From an uncultured Verrucomicrobia subdivision 3 bacterium (GTDB lineage: Bacteria; Verrucomicrobiota; Verrucomicrobiia; Limisphaerales; UBA8199): a stretch of DNA of 36,348 nt. The position numbers and the translations under genes are program-made. The stretch spans positions 1 through 36,348 of the forward strand of contig CAIWJG010000007.1 of assembly GCA_903912925.1 (NCBI GenBank), in the 5' to 3' direction. The notes beneath the pieces are model-generated. The model was not told the origin of the DNA. It worked only from the letters and a program-made list of their open reading frames with translations, and ran no database searches. This document shows positions 13,006-20,421 of this stretch, piece after piece. How positions within the stretch are numbered: position 1 is the first letter of the stretch; every line of letters starts with the position of its first letter.

Positions 13006-14709
13006 ATGAAGCGCACCGCCCTCCTGGTTCCCCTGCTGCTCGGAATCGCAATCGCGGGTTTCCCACCCCTGCTCCAGGGGGCGCAGGTTTACAATCTCGT
13101 GGAACAGTTCGACAGTTCTCACAACCCGTCTTCCTCCGGTTGGAGCTATGGCTCGATGGCCTCTTCGTCGGGATCTTTTACGCTCCTCACCTATGCCGGC
13201 TGGAACTTCTACGACACTGGATACATGGGGTGGACCGTGTCAGCGGCGGCCCATTTCCCGGAAGTGAACCGCAATTCGGTTGGCGTTGAGTATTGTCCGC
13301 TAGCCGCACCAGGGCTTTGTGGCGTCCGTTGGAGCGGCACTAATTACGGCACCGCCACCGTGAACGCAACACTCACTGGCTACTGGCTCGCGAGTGCCGA
13401 CACGGGGTACAACTACACCATTGCGGGAGGTTATGTTTTCACAAACGGCGTGTCGAACTTCGAAGGCGACATCAATAACAGCAGCGGCTTTTCGACGGTG
13501 ACGTATCAGAGGACCATTGTGGTTAAGCCGGGCGATACGATTGACATCATGGTCGGGCCGAACTCGTCGGGAGTGGTAAACTGGGCAAGAACCCGCGTTA
13601 GCGCAACCATCAGCTTTGTGCCGACGCCCACTGTGACGTTGACCTCTTCCTCCAATCCCTCGGCCTATGGTGGCAACGTGACCCTCACCGTCACGGTCTC
13701 GCCCAGCGACGCCAGCGGCACGGTGACGTTCAAGGACGGGGCGACGACGCTGGGCACCGGCAGCCTGAGCGGCGGCATCGCCACCCTCGCCACCAACGGC
13801 CTCACTGTCGGCAACCACAGCCTCACGGCGGAATATGCCGGCGACAGCAGTTACACGGCCAGCACGTCCAGCCCGCTCTCCCAGACGGTGAACCAGGCCG
13901 GCACGACCAACGTAGTGGACAGCAGCTCCAACCCGTCGCTGCCGGGCGCAAACGTCACCTTCACCGCGACGGTGGGCGCGGTGGCGCCGGGCAGCGGCAT
14001 TCCGACCAACCAGGTGTGCTTCCTCACCAACGGCATCCCTGCGGCGACCAATTACCTGGATGCCACTGGCCTGGCGACCTACAGCACCGCGCTCTTGCCG
14101 CACGGCTCGAACACCGTCACCGCGCAATACGTCAGCGACGGCAACTTCCTGCCCAGCACCAACCGCATCGCGCAGGTGGTCAATACGCCCCCCACCGCCA
14201 GCGGCTTCACCATGGGCGGCAAACGCGGCGAGCCCGCCACCGTGGCGGTCATCGGCGGCAAACATCCCCCGGCCGACGTTGATGTGGGCGATGCCGCCAC
14301 GCTGCATCTCACCGCCGTGACCCAGGGCAGCCACGGCATTGTCTCCACCGACAGCACCAACGTGACCTACACCGGCACGGGCGGGGACAGCGGCACCGAC
14401 AGCTTCACCTACACCGTGAGCGATCGCTATGGCGGCACGGCGGTCGCCACCGTCACGGTGCGCCTCGCCGGCAGCGACCAGGGCTTCAACCTGGTGAGCG
14501 CCACGCCGATCGACGGCGGCCAGATGAGGCTGACTTACCTGGGGGTGCCCGGCTACGGTTATGCATTGGACCGGACCGACAACCTGGCTTACCCGATCCA
14601 ATGGATACCCCAGGCGACCAACCTGACGGACGGCGTCGGCCAGTTGATCTTCACCAACCAGGCAGATGCGGCCACGAACAACTTCTGGCGCACCCGGTAT
14701 CTGCCCTGA
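13006..14709 (+). CDS. Secreted protein with bacterial Ig-like repeat domains
   Basis: A 567-residue exported protein. ATG 13006 has GGGGA seven nt upstream and opens a clean signal peptide (MKRTALLVPLLLGIAIAG...). The in-frame ATG at 12958 would bury it. The N-terminal 190 residues are Ser/Thr/Gly/Tyr-rich and unassigned. Two Ig-like repeats follow: about 13636-13900 (SSNPSAYGGNVTLTVTVSP ... GDSSYTASTS) and 13907-14190 (SSNPSLPGANVTFTATVG ... DGNFLPSTN). Next comes a cadherin-like segment with GTDSFTYTVSDRYGGTA. The C-terminal 75 residues end NNFWRTRYLP, a tail I associate with verrucomicrobial secreted proteins. The likely role is surface adhesion or matrix. No enzymatic motif is seen. It is followed by the PEP-CTERM gene 31 nt later. 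Confidence 0.82.
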   Translation: MKRTALLVPLLLGIAIAGFPPLLQGAQVYNLVEQFDSSHNPSSSGWSYGSMASSSGSFTLLTYAGWNFYDTGYMGWTVSAAAHFPEVNRNSVGVEYCPLAAPGLCGVRWSGTNYGTATVNATLTGYWLASADTGYNYTIAGGYVFTNGVSNFEGDINNSSGFSTVTYQRTIVVKPGDTIDIMVGPNSSGVVNWARTRVSATISFVPTPTVTLTSSSNPSAYGGNVTLTVTVSPSDASGTVTFKDGATTLGTGSLSGGIATLATNGLTVGNHSLTAEYAGDSSYTASTSSPLSQTVNQAGTTNVVDSSSNPSLPGANVTFTATVGAVAPGSGIPTNQVCFLTNGIPAATNYLDATGLATYSTALLPHGSNTVTAQYVSDGNFLPSTNRIAQVVNTPPTASGFTMGGKRGEPATVAVIGGKHPPADVDVGDAATLHLTAVTQGSHGIVSTDSTNVTYTGTGGDSGTDSFTYTVSDRYGGTAVATVTVRLAGSDQGFNLVSATPIDGGQMRLTYLGVPGYGYALDRTDNLAYPIQWIPQATNLTDGVGQLIFTNQADAATNNFWRTRYLP

Positions 14710-14740
14710 ACCTGAACCCCTGAATCGAGAGAGAATGAGT

Positions 14741-15379
14741 ATGAAAATGAAAACGAAGCTTGGCACCGCGGCCAGCCTGCTGCTGGCTGGCTCAATCCAC
14801 GCGGCCGTAGTGGACTACAACTGGAGCGGGGTATTTGCCAACGGGACCGCGGTGCCGGACAACAATACCAACGGGTGGGCGGACAGCCGGAATTTGAGCG
14901 GGCTCAATGGAACCATCAGCGGGCTGGCAGTGACCCTGGACCTCACGGGCGGGTGGAATGGAGACCTGTATGCCTACGTGCAGTATGGCAGCGGGTTCAC
15001 TGTGCTGCTCAACCGCGTGGGCGTGTCGGAAGCCCATCCGTCTGGCAACGCGGGCGAGGGGGTCCTGGTGACGTTCAGCGCCGCCGGAACGCCGGGTTTA
15101 CACACGTACCTGGGCAACGGGACCGGGCTGTTGTCAGGCACATGGCAGCCGGATGGCGCCGGGTTCAATTCCTTCCTGGGGCTGAATCCGAACGGAGACT
15201 GGCGACTGTTCGTGGCGGACCTGAATGGCGTGGATTTGATGACGGTGAATAGCTGGGGCCTGCACCTGGAGCTGTCGGCGGTGCCCGAACCTTCCGAGTG
15301 GGCGGCGATGAGCTTCGGCCTGCTGGGCCTCGCCTGGGTGGTCAAGCGGATCGGACGAAGGCTAAAGGCTAAACGCTAA
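14741..15379 (+). CDS. PEP-CTERM protein with proprotein-convertase P-domain-like fold
   Basis: A 212-residue secreted protein. ATG 14741 has GAGAGA about 7 nt upstream, and the in-frame ATG at 14735 is too close to it. A signal peptide runs to about residue 22 (SIHAA). The body carries P-domain (P/Homo B) signs: GTISGLAVTLDLTGGWNGDL, then FNSFLGLNPNGDWRLFVAD and NSWGLHLEL. The C-terminus is a sorting tag, VPEPSEWAAMSFGLLGLAWVV followed by KRIGRRLKAKR, i.e. PEP motif, membrane helix and basic tail processed by an exosortase. The last six residues and the TAA stop are encoded by the 7-bp array that begins at 15358. No exosortase gene is in the window. It is probably an extracellular matrix protein co-expressed with the Ig-like protein. 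Confidence 0.82.
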   Translation: MKMKTKLGTAASLLLAGSIHAAVVDYNWSGVFANGTAVPDNNTNGWADSRNLSGLNGTISGLAVTLDLTGGWNGDLYAYVQYGSGFTVLLNRVGVSEAHPSGNAGEGVLVTFSAAGTPGLHTYLGNGTGLLSGTWQPDGAGFNSFLGLNPNGDWRLFVADLNGVDLMTVNSWGLHLELSAVPEPSEWAAMSFGLLGLAWVVKRIGRRLKAKR

Positions 15380-15441
15380 AGGCTAAAGTCAAACCCATGC
15401 CCATCCGCAATTGAGCCTTCAGCCTTTAGCCTTTAGCCTTT
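15358..15441. repeat. Heptad hairpin element, AAGGCTA family
   Basis: The left arm has about five 7-bp units (AAGGCTA with variants, 15358-15392). The right arm has four inverted units (AGCCTTY/AGCCTTT, 15414-15441), with a loop of about 21 nt between. The arms can pair over roughly 26-28 bp. The PEP-CTERM gene ends inside the left arm. It may act as a terminator-like hairpin, though no T-tract follows. Confidence 0.85.
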
Positions 15442-15617
15442 CCTGTCCCATGCCGCTAGGATTTGAGCGACCTGTTCCTGTGGCAATGATTCGGTCGTTT
15501 CCGGTAATAGCTTTCCCCATGATCCCTCATAGCCTCGAACAACTTCCACCATCTGAGACGCCAAGGGCTAAACTCGATTTGGTTGAAGTAACCACCTTGA
15601 TCGGCAATGCTATCTCC

Positions 15618-16058
15618 ATGATCAGGTTATCCGATGTGTTGCATTTGCGCGTCCGCTATAGCGAGACAGACCAGATGGGGACGTTTTATAATTCACGCGC
15701 GCTGGAGTGGTTCGAGTGCGGCCGGTCGGAACTGATCCGTCGCAAGCTGGGGATGTCTTATGCCGTGCTGGAAGCCCGGGGCGCTTTCCTGCCGCTGGTG
15801 GAAGCGCACCTGGAGTTTCAAGGGGGAGCGCGCTACGACGATTTGCTGGAGATTGCTTCCACGGTGGAGGTGTCGGGGCGGGCAAAGCTGCGCTTTGAGG
15901 TCCAGATCCATCACGCCGAGAGCCGCAAACCGGTGGTGCGCGGCTACACGGTCCACGCTTTTATGGACCGCCAGGGGAAGTCAATTCGTCCGCCGGCCTG
16001 GTTCGTTGAGGTGATGACGCAGGCGACCGCCGCCGCCGGGGCCGCCAAAGGGCAGTGA
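15618..16058 (+). CDS. Acyl-CoA thioesterase, 4HBT/YbgC hotdog family
   Basis: A 146-residue single hotdog domain, the usual family length, starting at ATG 15618. The open frame extends upstream but without homology and would run back through the heptad hairpin. RVRYSETDQMGTFYNSRALE followed by WFE is the family signature, with the catalytic Asp at residue 18 of SETDQMG. GYTVHAFMDRQGK near the C-terminus is the conserved strand VxxVxVDxxGR/K. It should hydrolyse short or aromatic acyl-CoA thioesters in the cytoplasm. It lies 2.3 kb from the phenylacetate-CoA ligase gene, so an aromatic acyl-CoA substrate is possible, but the transporter between them breaks any operon link. No strong Shine-Dalgarno is seen. 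Confidence 0.87.
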   Translation: MIRLSDVLHLRVRYSETDQMGTFYNSRALEWFECGRSELIRRKLGMSYAVLEARGAFLPLVEAHLEFQGGARYDDLLEIASTVEVSGRAKLRFEVQIHHAESRKPVVRGYTVHAFMDRQGKSIRPPAWFVEVMTQATAAAGAAKGQ

Positions 16059-16107
16059 CAGGGGCAGGGCTGCTCTGAGGTTCTCCCGTTCCCAGCGAGC
16101 AGCTCTC

Positions 16108-16212
16108 AAATCCGAAACCCGAAGCCCGAAATCCGAAGGAAATCCGAAATCCGAAACACCGCCCCCAGGGCGGCTGGCCCATTTCGGTTTTCGGGCTTCG
16201 GATTTCGGTTTT
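16108..16212. repeat. Heptad hairpin element, AAATCCG family
   Basis: The left arm has four 7-bp units (AAATCCG, AAACCCG, AAGCCCG, AAATCCG), a 4-nt slip, then two more units and a diverged one. The right arm has four inverted units (CGGTTTT, CGGGCTT, CGGATTT, CGGTTTT) at 16185-16212. The centre folds separately as CCGCCC-CCAG-GGCGG and includes GGGCGGCTGG. It lies 50 bp after the thioesterase stop, and the same heptad family appears inside the phosphoesterase gene at 32287. Confidence 0.87.
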
Positions 16213-16324
16213 AGGCAGATACTAACCGACTTCAGAGCGCCCCTGCGGCAGTGGTGCCTTGCCCGGGCGGCTGGTCAGGCCAAGGCTTACACTGCCGCGC
16301 TGAGCTACCAGATTGAGGTAGCGG

Positions 16325-16498
16325 TCAGAGCGGCGAATGGCTCTGCGGCAGAAGTTTGCTCACGCAGTAAAGCACCACCAGTAACGTGAGGCCAATCCCC
16401 AGGCTCCAGGCGATCAGCTTTTTCTCCACCGGCAGCAACGGCTCGTACTCCTGCTGCATCTTTTTCAGTTCTTCGCCGATCTTCGGTTCGTTAGCCAT
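16325..16498 (-). CDS. Small single-pass membrane protein, unknown function
   Basis: A 57-residue protein beginning MANEPKIGEELKKMQQEYEP at ATG 16498. An upstream in-frame extension has no support. A charged, possibly helical N-terminal half is followed by one membrane helix at about 29-49 and a short tail. It starts 54 nt downstream of the stop of the YeiH-type transporter and reads the same way, so it may be an accessory subunit. I do not recognise the family. The open frame, the sensible topology and the position are the only evidence. Confidence 0.6.
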   Translation of the reverse strand: MANEPKIGEELKKMQQEYEPLLPVEKKLIAWSLGIGLTLLVVLYCVSKLLPQSHSPL

Positions 16499-16552
16499 AG
16501 GTCGTAGGTCTGGTTCTGATTGAGATTTGAGAGTGTGGTCGCAGCGCACGGC

Positions 16553-18163
16553 TTAGGGGTGGACCAGTGGCGGAAGCACTCCGCCGAAGAACATCCAGGA
16601 GATGATTAAACCGAACCAGATGATGAAGCCGAACAGGCCCACCACATACACCGCCGCCAGCCGGCCAATGCCTTCCTCCCAGAGTTGCCGGAAATTCGAC
16701 ACCACGCCGATGGTGAAGAAGGTCAGGCAGAAGAACAGCACCCGGAAGATGTTGGCCTGCTCCGTCGAACTCTTGGCCGGCCCGGGTTTAATTTCCTTCT
16801 TCGTTGCCGGCACCGCCACGAGCGTGGACTGCCCGGTGGCCGGATTAACCTGGGAGACCTCTTTCATGACCGGCACCATCTCCACTCGTTCTTTGCCGGT
16901 CGCCGGGTCGGTCACCTTCGTTTCCCTGGTTACAGGCACGGTCTTCTCGGTTTTGATCAATGAGGGGAACGCAAGGCCAAGGGCCAGGAAGAGGCCAAAA
17001 GTCAGCACATAGCCGATAATGAATTTCGGGAAGCGCTGCCAGATCTCGGCGGCGCGGACCTTATCTCCCTCGCGCTTCTCGATGTGGTTGGCCCAGATAT
17101 ACGCCAGCACGAAGGCCCAGATGCCGATGAAGATATCGATGAACACCTTGATACTGGTAGCCGTGTTGAGGATCCAATCTTTCTCATACACCACGCCATT
17201 GCCCGCGGCCTTTGCCAGGATCAAGGCATCGGTTATCGCGCCCGCGGCGGTTGCGGCCCCATCGGTTTTGACCGCCAGCCCCATCCAGGCACCGGCCACG
17301 AGCGGCTCTTTCCACAGAAAGGTCTGAGCCAGAAACGGCAGCAGCAACAGCTCCACCACGGCGAACACCACGACCAGAGACGAGACCATGATAGGCACGA
17401 TCGGCCGGGCCCGGATCGCCCCGCCCGTCGCGATCGCCGCCGAGACGCCGCAGATGGAGATGCCCGAAGCCAGCGGGGCAGCCCACTCCCGACTGAACTT
17501 GAAGTACTTGCGCGCAATGAAATAGATGACCGCCCAGTAAATCAGGTAGGCCTCAATGATGGCGCAGAAACCGCGGAACATGATTCCCCAGGCCAGGCTC
17601 GAATTCTCCAGCGCCTTGATCCCGACACCCGCGCCCATGATGACGATGGCGGCTTTGACGAAGAGCTCGGGCTTGATGGCTTCCTTCAGAAGTCCAGCCA
17701 GCTTGGGGAAGAAATTGCCAATCACCAACCCGGCCAGAAGCGCGAGCACCAGGCCGGCTTCGCCCGTAAGCTTCAACGACCAGGTGATGCCGAACTTCTT
17801 GTACTCCGCCGGCGTGGTCGCCGCGATGTGGGCGTAGTTGCCCAACACCCAGCACGCGAAACTGATGGCGAAGACCAGCGTGAAGGCGACGACGAATCTC
17901 TTAAGACTGCCGCCCAAGAGCCAGTTGCCGACGCCAACCACCAAGCCCATGAACAAATAGGTCGAGAGCACGGCCAGCCAGGCGGACATCCACTGGAACG
18001 AAGCGGCCACCGGCGTGATCGCCCTGGACAGGTCGGTCCACGTCCCGACCTTCGCGGCAAAGCCCAGGAGGTCGGCCCCCAGGAAGACCCCCAGGGAGAG
18101 CCCGAAAACCGCAAGGCCGGTCCAAAGCGAAAGCCAGTCTTCACTAATTCTAGTTCTATTCAT
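16553..18163 (-). CDS. Putative sulfate exporter family transporter (YeiH/UPF0324, PF03601)
   Basis: A 536-residue polytopic membrane protein. The PF03601 core is recognisable by KAAIVIMGAGVGIKAL (170-185), SGISICGVSAAIATGGAI (233-250) and GLAVKTDGAATAAGAITDAL (295-314). It is much longer than the usual 330-360 residues. About 110 extra N-terminal residues carry three hydrophobic segments. A hydrophilic insert at about 404-468, between the last helices, consists of 21-residue tandem repeats starting at V409, V430 and V451 with consensus VPV--E-----PATG------. Transport substrate is unproven for the family (the sulfate label is by annotation). It diverges from the paaK gene. Confidence 0.82.
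   Translation of the reverse strand: MNRTRISEDWLSLWTGLAVFGLSLGVFLGADLLGFAAKVGTWTDLSRAITPVAASFQWMSAWLAVLSTYLFMGLVVGVGNWLLGGSLKRFVVAFTLVFAISFACWVLGNYAHIAATTPAEYKKFGITWSLKLTGEAGLVLALLAGLVIGNFFPKLAGLLKEAIKPELFVKAAIVIMGAGVGIKALENSSLAWGIMFRGFCAIIEAYLIYWAVIYFIARKYFKFSREWAAPLASGISICGVSAAIATGGAIRARPIVPIMVSSLVVVFAVVELLLLPFLAQTFLWKEPLVAGAWMGLAVKTDGAATAAGAITDALILAKAAGNGVVYEKDWILNTATSIKVFIDIFIGIWAFVLAYIWANHIEKREGDKVRAAEIWQRFPKFIIGYVLTFGLFLALGLAFPSLIKTEKTVPVTRETKVTDPATGKERVEMVPVMKEVSQVNPATGQSTLVAVPATKKEIKPGPAKSSTEQANIFRVLFFCLTFFTIGVVSNFRQLWEEGIGRLAAVYVVGLFGFIIWFGLIISWMFFGGVLPPLVHP
16784..16939 (-). repeat. 21-residue protein tandem repeat inside the transporter gene
   Basis: Codons 409-460 encode two full and one partial 21-residue unit, spaced exactly 21 codons apart. 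Each unit begins VPV or VPA, and PATG is shared between the first two. It forms the hydrophilic loop of the YeiH-like transporter. Confidence 0.75.
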
Positions 18164-18335
18164 GGACGAGGCGCACTTTAGGGATAGCTAAACGTAACAC
18201 AATTACATTTTGGCGCTGCGACCCCGATCTCGAGGTCTGGGTCTGATTCGGAAACACGCCGCACAGGCCCACTTTTTGTTGCATCCGAACTTCAGAATCT
18301 GGTAGAACCGGGCAGTTGTTAGAGGCCAAACGTTT

Positions 18336-19667
18336 ATGAGCAAGCACGCGAAGAGTTCAACCGCCAGTTTCCACCCGCTTAGTGCGCCGGATTTTCTGCC
18401 GCTGCCGCAGTTGCGCGACCTGCAACTTCAGCGGCTGCAGTTCATCGTCCAGCGCGCTTATGACCATGTCGCCCTGTTCCACAAACGCATGAGCGAGCGC
18501 AGCCTGACGCCGCAGGACGTGCGGACGCTCGCCGACATCACCAAACTGCCCTTCACGGAGAAGACCGACTTGCGCGACACCTATCCCTTCGGCCTGTTCG
18601 CCAGCCCGATGAAGGAGATCGTGCGCCTCCATGCGTCGAGCGGCACCACCGGCAAACCCATCGTGGTCGCCTACACGCAGGAGGACCTGCAGGTCTGGAC
18701 CAACGTGATGCTGCGCAGCTTCGCCGCGTGTGGCTTGCATGAGGGCGATGTCATTCAGAACGCTTACGGTTACGGCCTGTTCACCGGCGGGCTGGGCGCA
18801 CACTATGGCGCCGAAGCGCTAGGTGCCACGGTGATCCCGATCTCCGGCGGCAACACTCCCCGTCAGTTAATGGTGATGAAGGATTTCGGGGTGACGGCCA
18901 TCTGCTGCACGCCGAGCTATTTCCTCCACCTCATTGACCAGGCCGCGGAGGAGGGCGTGAACCTCAAGGAACTGCCGCTGCGCGCCGGCGTCTTTGGCGC
19001 AGAGCCGTGGACGGAATCCATGCGCCGGCGGATCGAAGCGGAGAGCGGCATCAAGGCTTACGACATTTACGGCCTTTCCGAGATCATCGGCCCCGGTGTG
19101 GCCATGGAATGCCCCTGCCAGGCCGGACCGCACATTTTCGAGGATTACTTCTATCCCGAGATCATCAACATCAAGACCGGCAAGCCCTGCGCGGATGGAG
19201 AAGAGGGCGAGCTCGTCCTGACCACGCTGGGCAAAAAGGCGATGCCGATGATCCGCTACCGCACGCGCGATATTACGGCGCTGACCTCGGAGACCTGCGA
19301 GTGCGGCCGCACGCTGCGGCGCATCAAGCGCATCGGGCGTCGCGCCGACGACATGTTCATCATCCGCGGCGTCAATGTGTATCCCTCCCAGATCGAGACG
19401 GCTCTGCTGAAGGTGGAAGGCACGCTGCCGCACTATCAGATCGTCCTGACGCGCGAGAAGGACCTCGATGTCATGGAGGTGCAGGTCGAGGTCACGCCGG
19501 AAGTCTTCACGGACACGGTGGGGGCGCTCGAACAATTGCAGAGCCAGCTCACCAAGTCCATCGAGTCCACCGTGGGTGTGCGGGCCGGCGTGCGGCTGGT
19601 GCAGCCGCGTACCATCGCACGCAGCGAAGGCAAGGCCAAGCGCGTCATTGACCAGCGGAAAATGTAA
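18336..19667 (+). CDS. paaK: Phenylacetate-CoA ligase (aryl-CoA ligase)
   Basis: A 443-residue ANL-superfamily enzyme that activates phenylacetate or a related aryl acid to its CoA thioester using ATP. The phosphate-binding loop is ASSGTTGKPIVVAYT (residues about 104-118). YDIYGLSEIIGPGVAMEC is the adenine-side A5 motif. RYRTRDITAL carries the ribose-binding Asp. The C-terminal domain has IIRGVNVYPSQIE and the catalytic Lys region KAKRVID. AGAGG sits upstream of the ATG with about 10-nt spacing. An ACT-domain gene follows after 18 nt. The pair is seen in anaerobes and others that salvage aromatic amino-acid breakdown products; no phenylacetate ring-cleavage genes are here. Confidence 0.92.
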   Translation: MSKHAKSSTASFHPLSAPDFLPLPQLRDLQLQRLQFIVQRAYDHVALFHKRMSERSLTPQDVRTLADITKLPFTEKTDLRDTYPFGLFASPMKEIVRLHASSGTTGKPIVVAYTQEDLQVWTNVMLRSFAACGLHEGDVIQNAYGYGLFTGGLGAHYGAEALGATVIPISGGNTPRQLMVMKDFGVTAICCTPSYFLHLIDQAAEEGVNLKELPLRAGVFGAEPWTESMRRRIEAESGIKAYDIYGLSEIIGPGVAMECPCQAGPHIFEDYFYPEIINIKTGKPCADGEEGELVLTTLGKKAMPMIRYRTRDITALTSETCECGRTLRRIKRIGRRADDMFIIRGVNVYPSQIETALLKVEGTLPHYQIVLTREKDLDVMEVQVEVTPEVFTDTVGALEQLQSQLTKSIESTVGVRAGVRLVQPRTIARSEGKAKRVIDQRKM

Positions 19668-19685
19668 CCCGAAGGAGAATCACCC

Positions 19686-20126
19686 ATGAAAGTCAAACAG
19701 CTCTCACTATTCCTGGAGAATAAGCCAGGGGCACTCAGTCGCCCCGTCAAGCTGCTCGCCAAGGCAAAGCTCAACATCCTGACGCTCTCCATCGCCGACA
19801 CCCAGCAGTTCGGCATCCTGCGCTTCGTGGTGCGCGACTGGGAAAAAGCCAAGCGGCTCCTGGAGAAGGACAGCTTCGTCGTCAAGGTGTCGGACATGGT
19901 CGCCATCGAGGTGACCGATGAGCCCGGCGGCCTGGCGAACATCCTGGTGACGCTGGAAAAGGCGCGCGTCAACCTCGAATACATGTACGGCTTCACACTA
20001 AGGAAGGAAGGCAAAGGCGTGCTGGCTTTCCGGTTTGACGACCCGGACGGCGCCATCGCCGCCTTGCAGAAGAAGGGCGTCAATCCTGTCAGCAGTGTGG
20101 ACCTGTTCAAGCGGTTGGAGAGCTAA
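19686..20126 (+). CDS. Tandem ACT-domain protein partnered with PaaK
   Basis: A 146-residue protein with two ACT domains. The first, about residues 1-68, starts VKQLSLFLENKPGALSRPVK. The second, about 70-140, includes IEVTDEPGGLANILVTLEKA. Both carry the Gly-containing ligand loop (NKPGAL, DEPGGL). GGAG lies 9 nt before the ATG. ACT domains bind amino acids, and stand-alone tandem ACT proteins next to paaK are common. I infer an aromatic amino-acid sensor that adjusts the ligase or its pathway. There is no catalytic or DNA-binding domain. The next feature downstream is the BIME-like inverted repeat at 20174. Confidence 0.88.
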   Translation: MKVKQLSLFLENKPGALSRPVKLLAKAKLNILTLSIADTQQFGILRFVVRDWEKAKRLLEKDSFVVKVSDMVAIEVTDEPGGLANILVTLEKARVNLEYMYGFTLRKEGKGVLAFRFDDPDGAIAALQKKGVNPVSSVDLFKRLES

Positions 20127-20173
20127 CACCGCCCCATGCAGCATGGTGTAACTGGGTGCTCCAACCTGAAGCT

Positions 20174-20273
20174 GTAGGAGACGACGTAAGGAGTCTCTAA
20201 TCATCGGGTTCCGAGCACGCTCAGGTTTGGGCAGCAGGCCCAGAGATCAGAGACTCCTTACGTCGTCTCCTAC
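20174..20273. repeat. BIME-like pair of GTAG-headed REP units
   Basis: Two identical 25-nt arms, 20174-20198 and its exact reverse complement 20249-20273, flank a 50-nt linker. Each arm starts with GTAG and then holds a short internal hairpin (GAGAC ... GTCTC). GTAG plus hairpin is the defining form of REP sequences handled by RAYT transposases, and two REPs in opposite orientation form a BIME. It lies between the convergent ACT and cobA-hemD genes, the usual site for such elements. A bidirectional terminator role is possible. Confidence 0.75.
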
Positions 20274-20395
20274 AATGACTTAAGCAGACTTTGTCACTGG
20301 CCCTGCGGTTATTGCGTTTCTCCGTGCGTCCTGGCACCGGGATGAAACCGCGGTGTGAATGAGAAGGGCTAAAAGTGAGGGACTGCCACTTAGTA

Positions 20396-20421
20396 CGCCG
20401 CGTGAGGGCACGCGGCCTACA
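20396..20421 (-). repeat. GTAG-headed REP-like hairpin, copy 1
   Basis: On the minus strand GTAG is followed directly by a hairpin of 8-bp stem (GCCGCGTG with CACGCGGC) and a CCCT loop. The same 26 nt recur without change at 36308-36333. The TAG of the cobA-hemD stop codon is part of the GTAG, so the hairpin sits where a terminator would, but without a T-run. Confidence 0.75.

Noticed and set aside
13300..14766. A 488-codon minus-strand frame opposite the Ig-like gene
   Set aside because: The Gly/Arg/Val/His-rich translation is a shadow of the Ser/Thr/Ala-rich Ig-like repeats.
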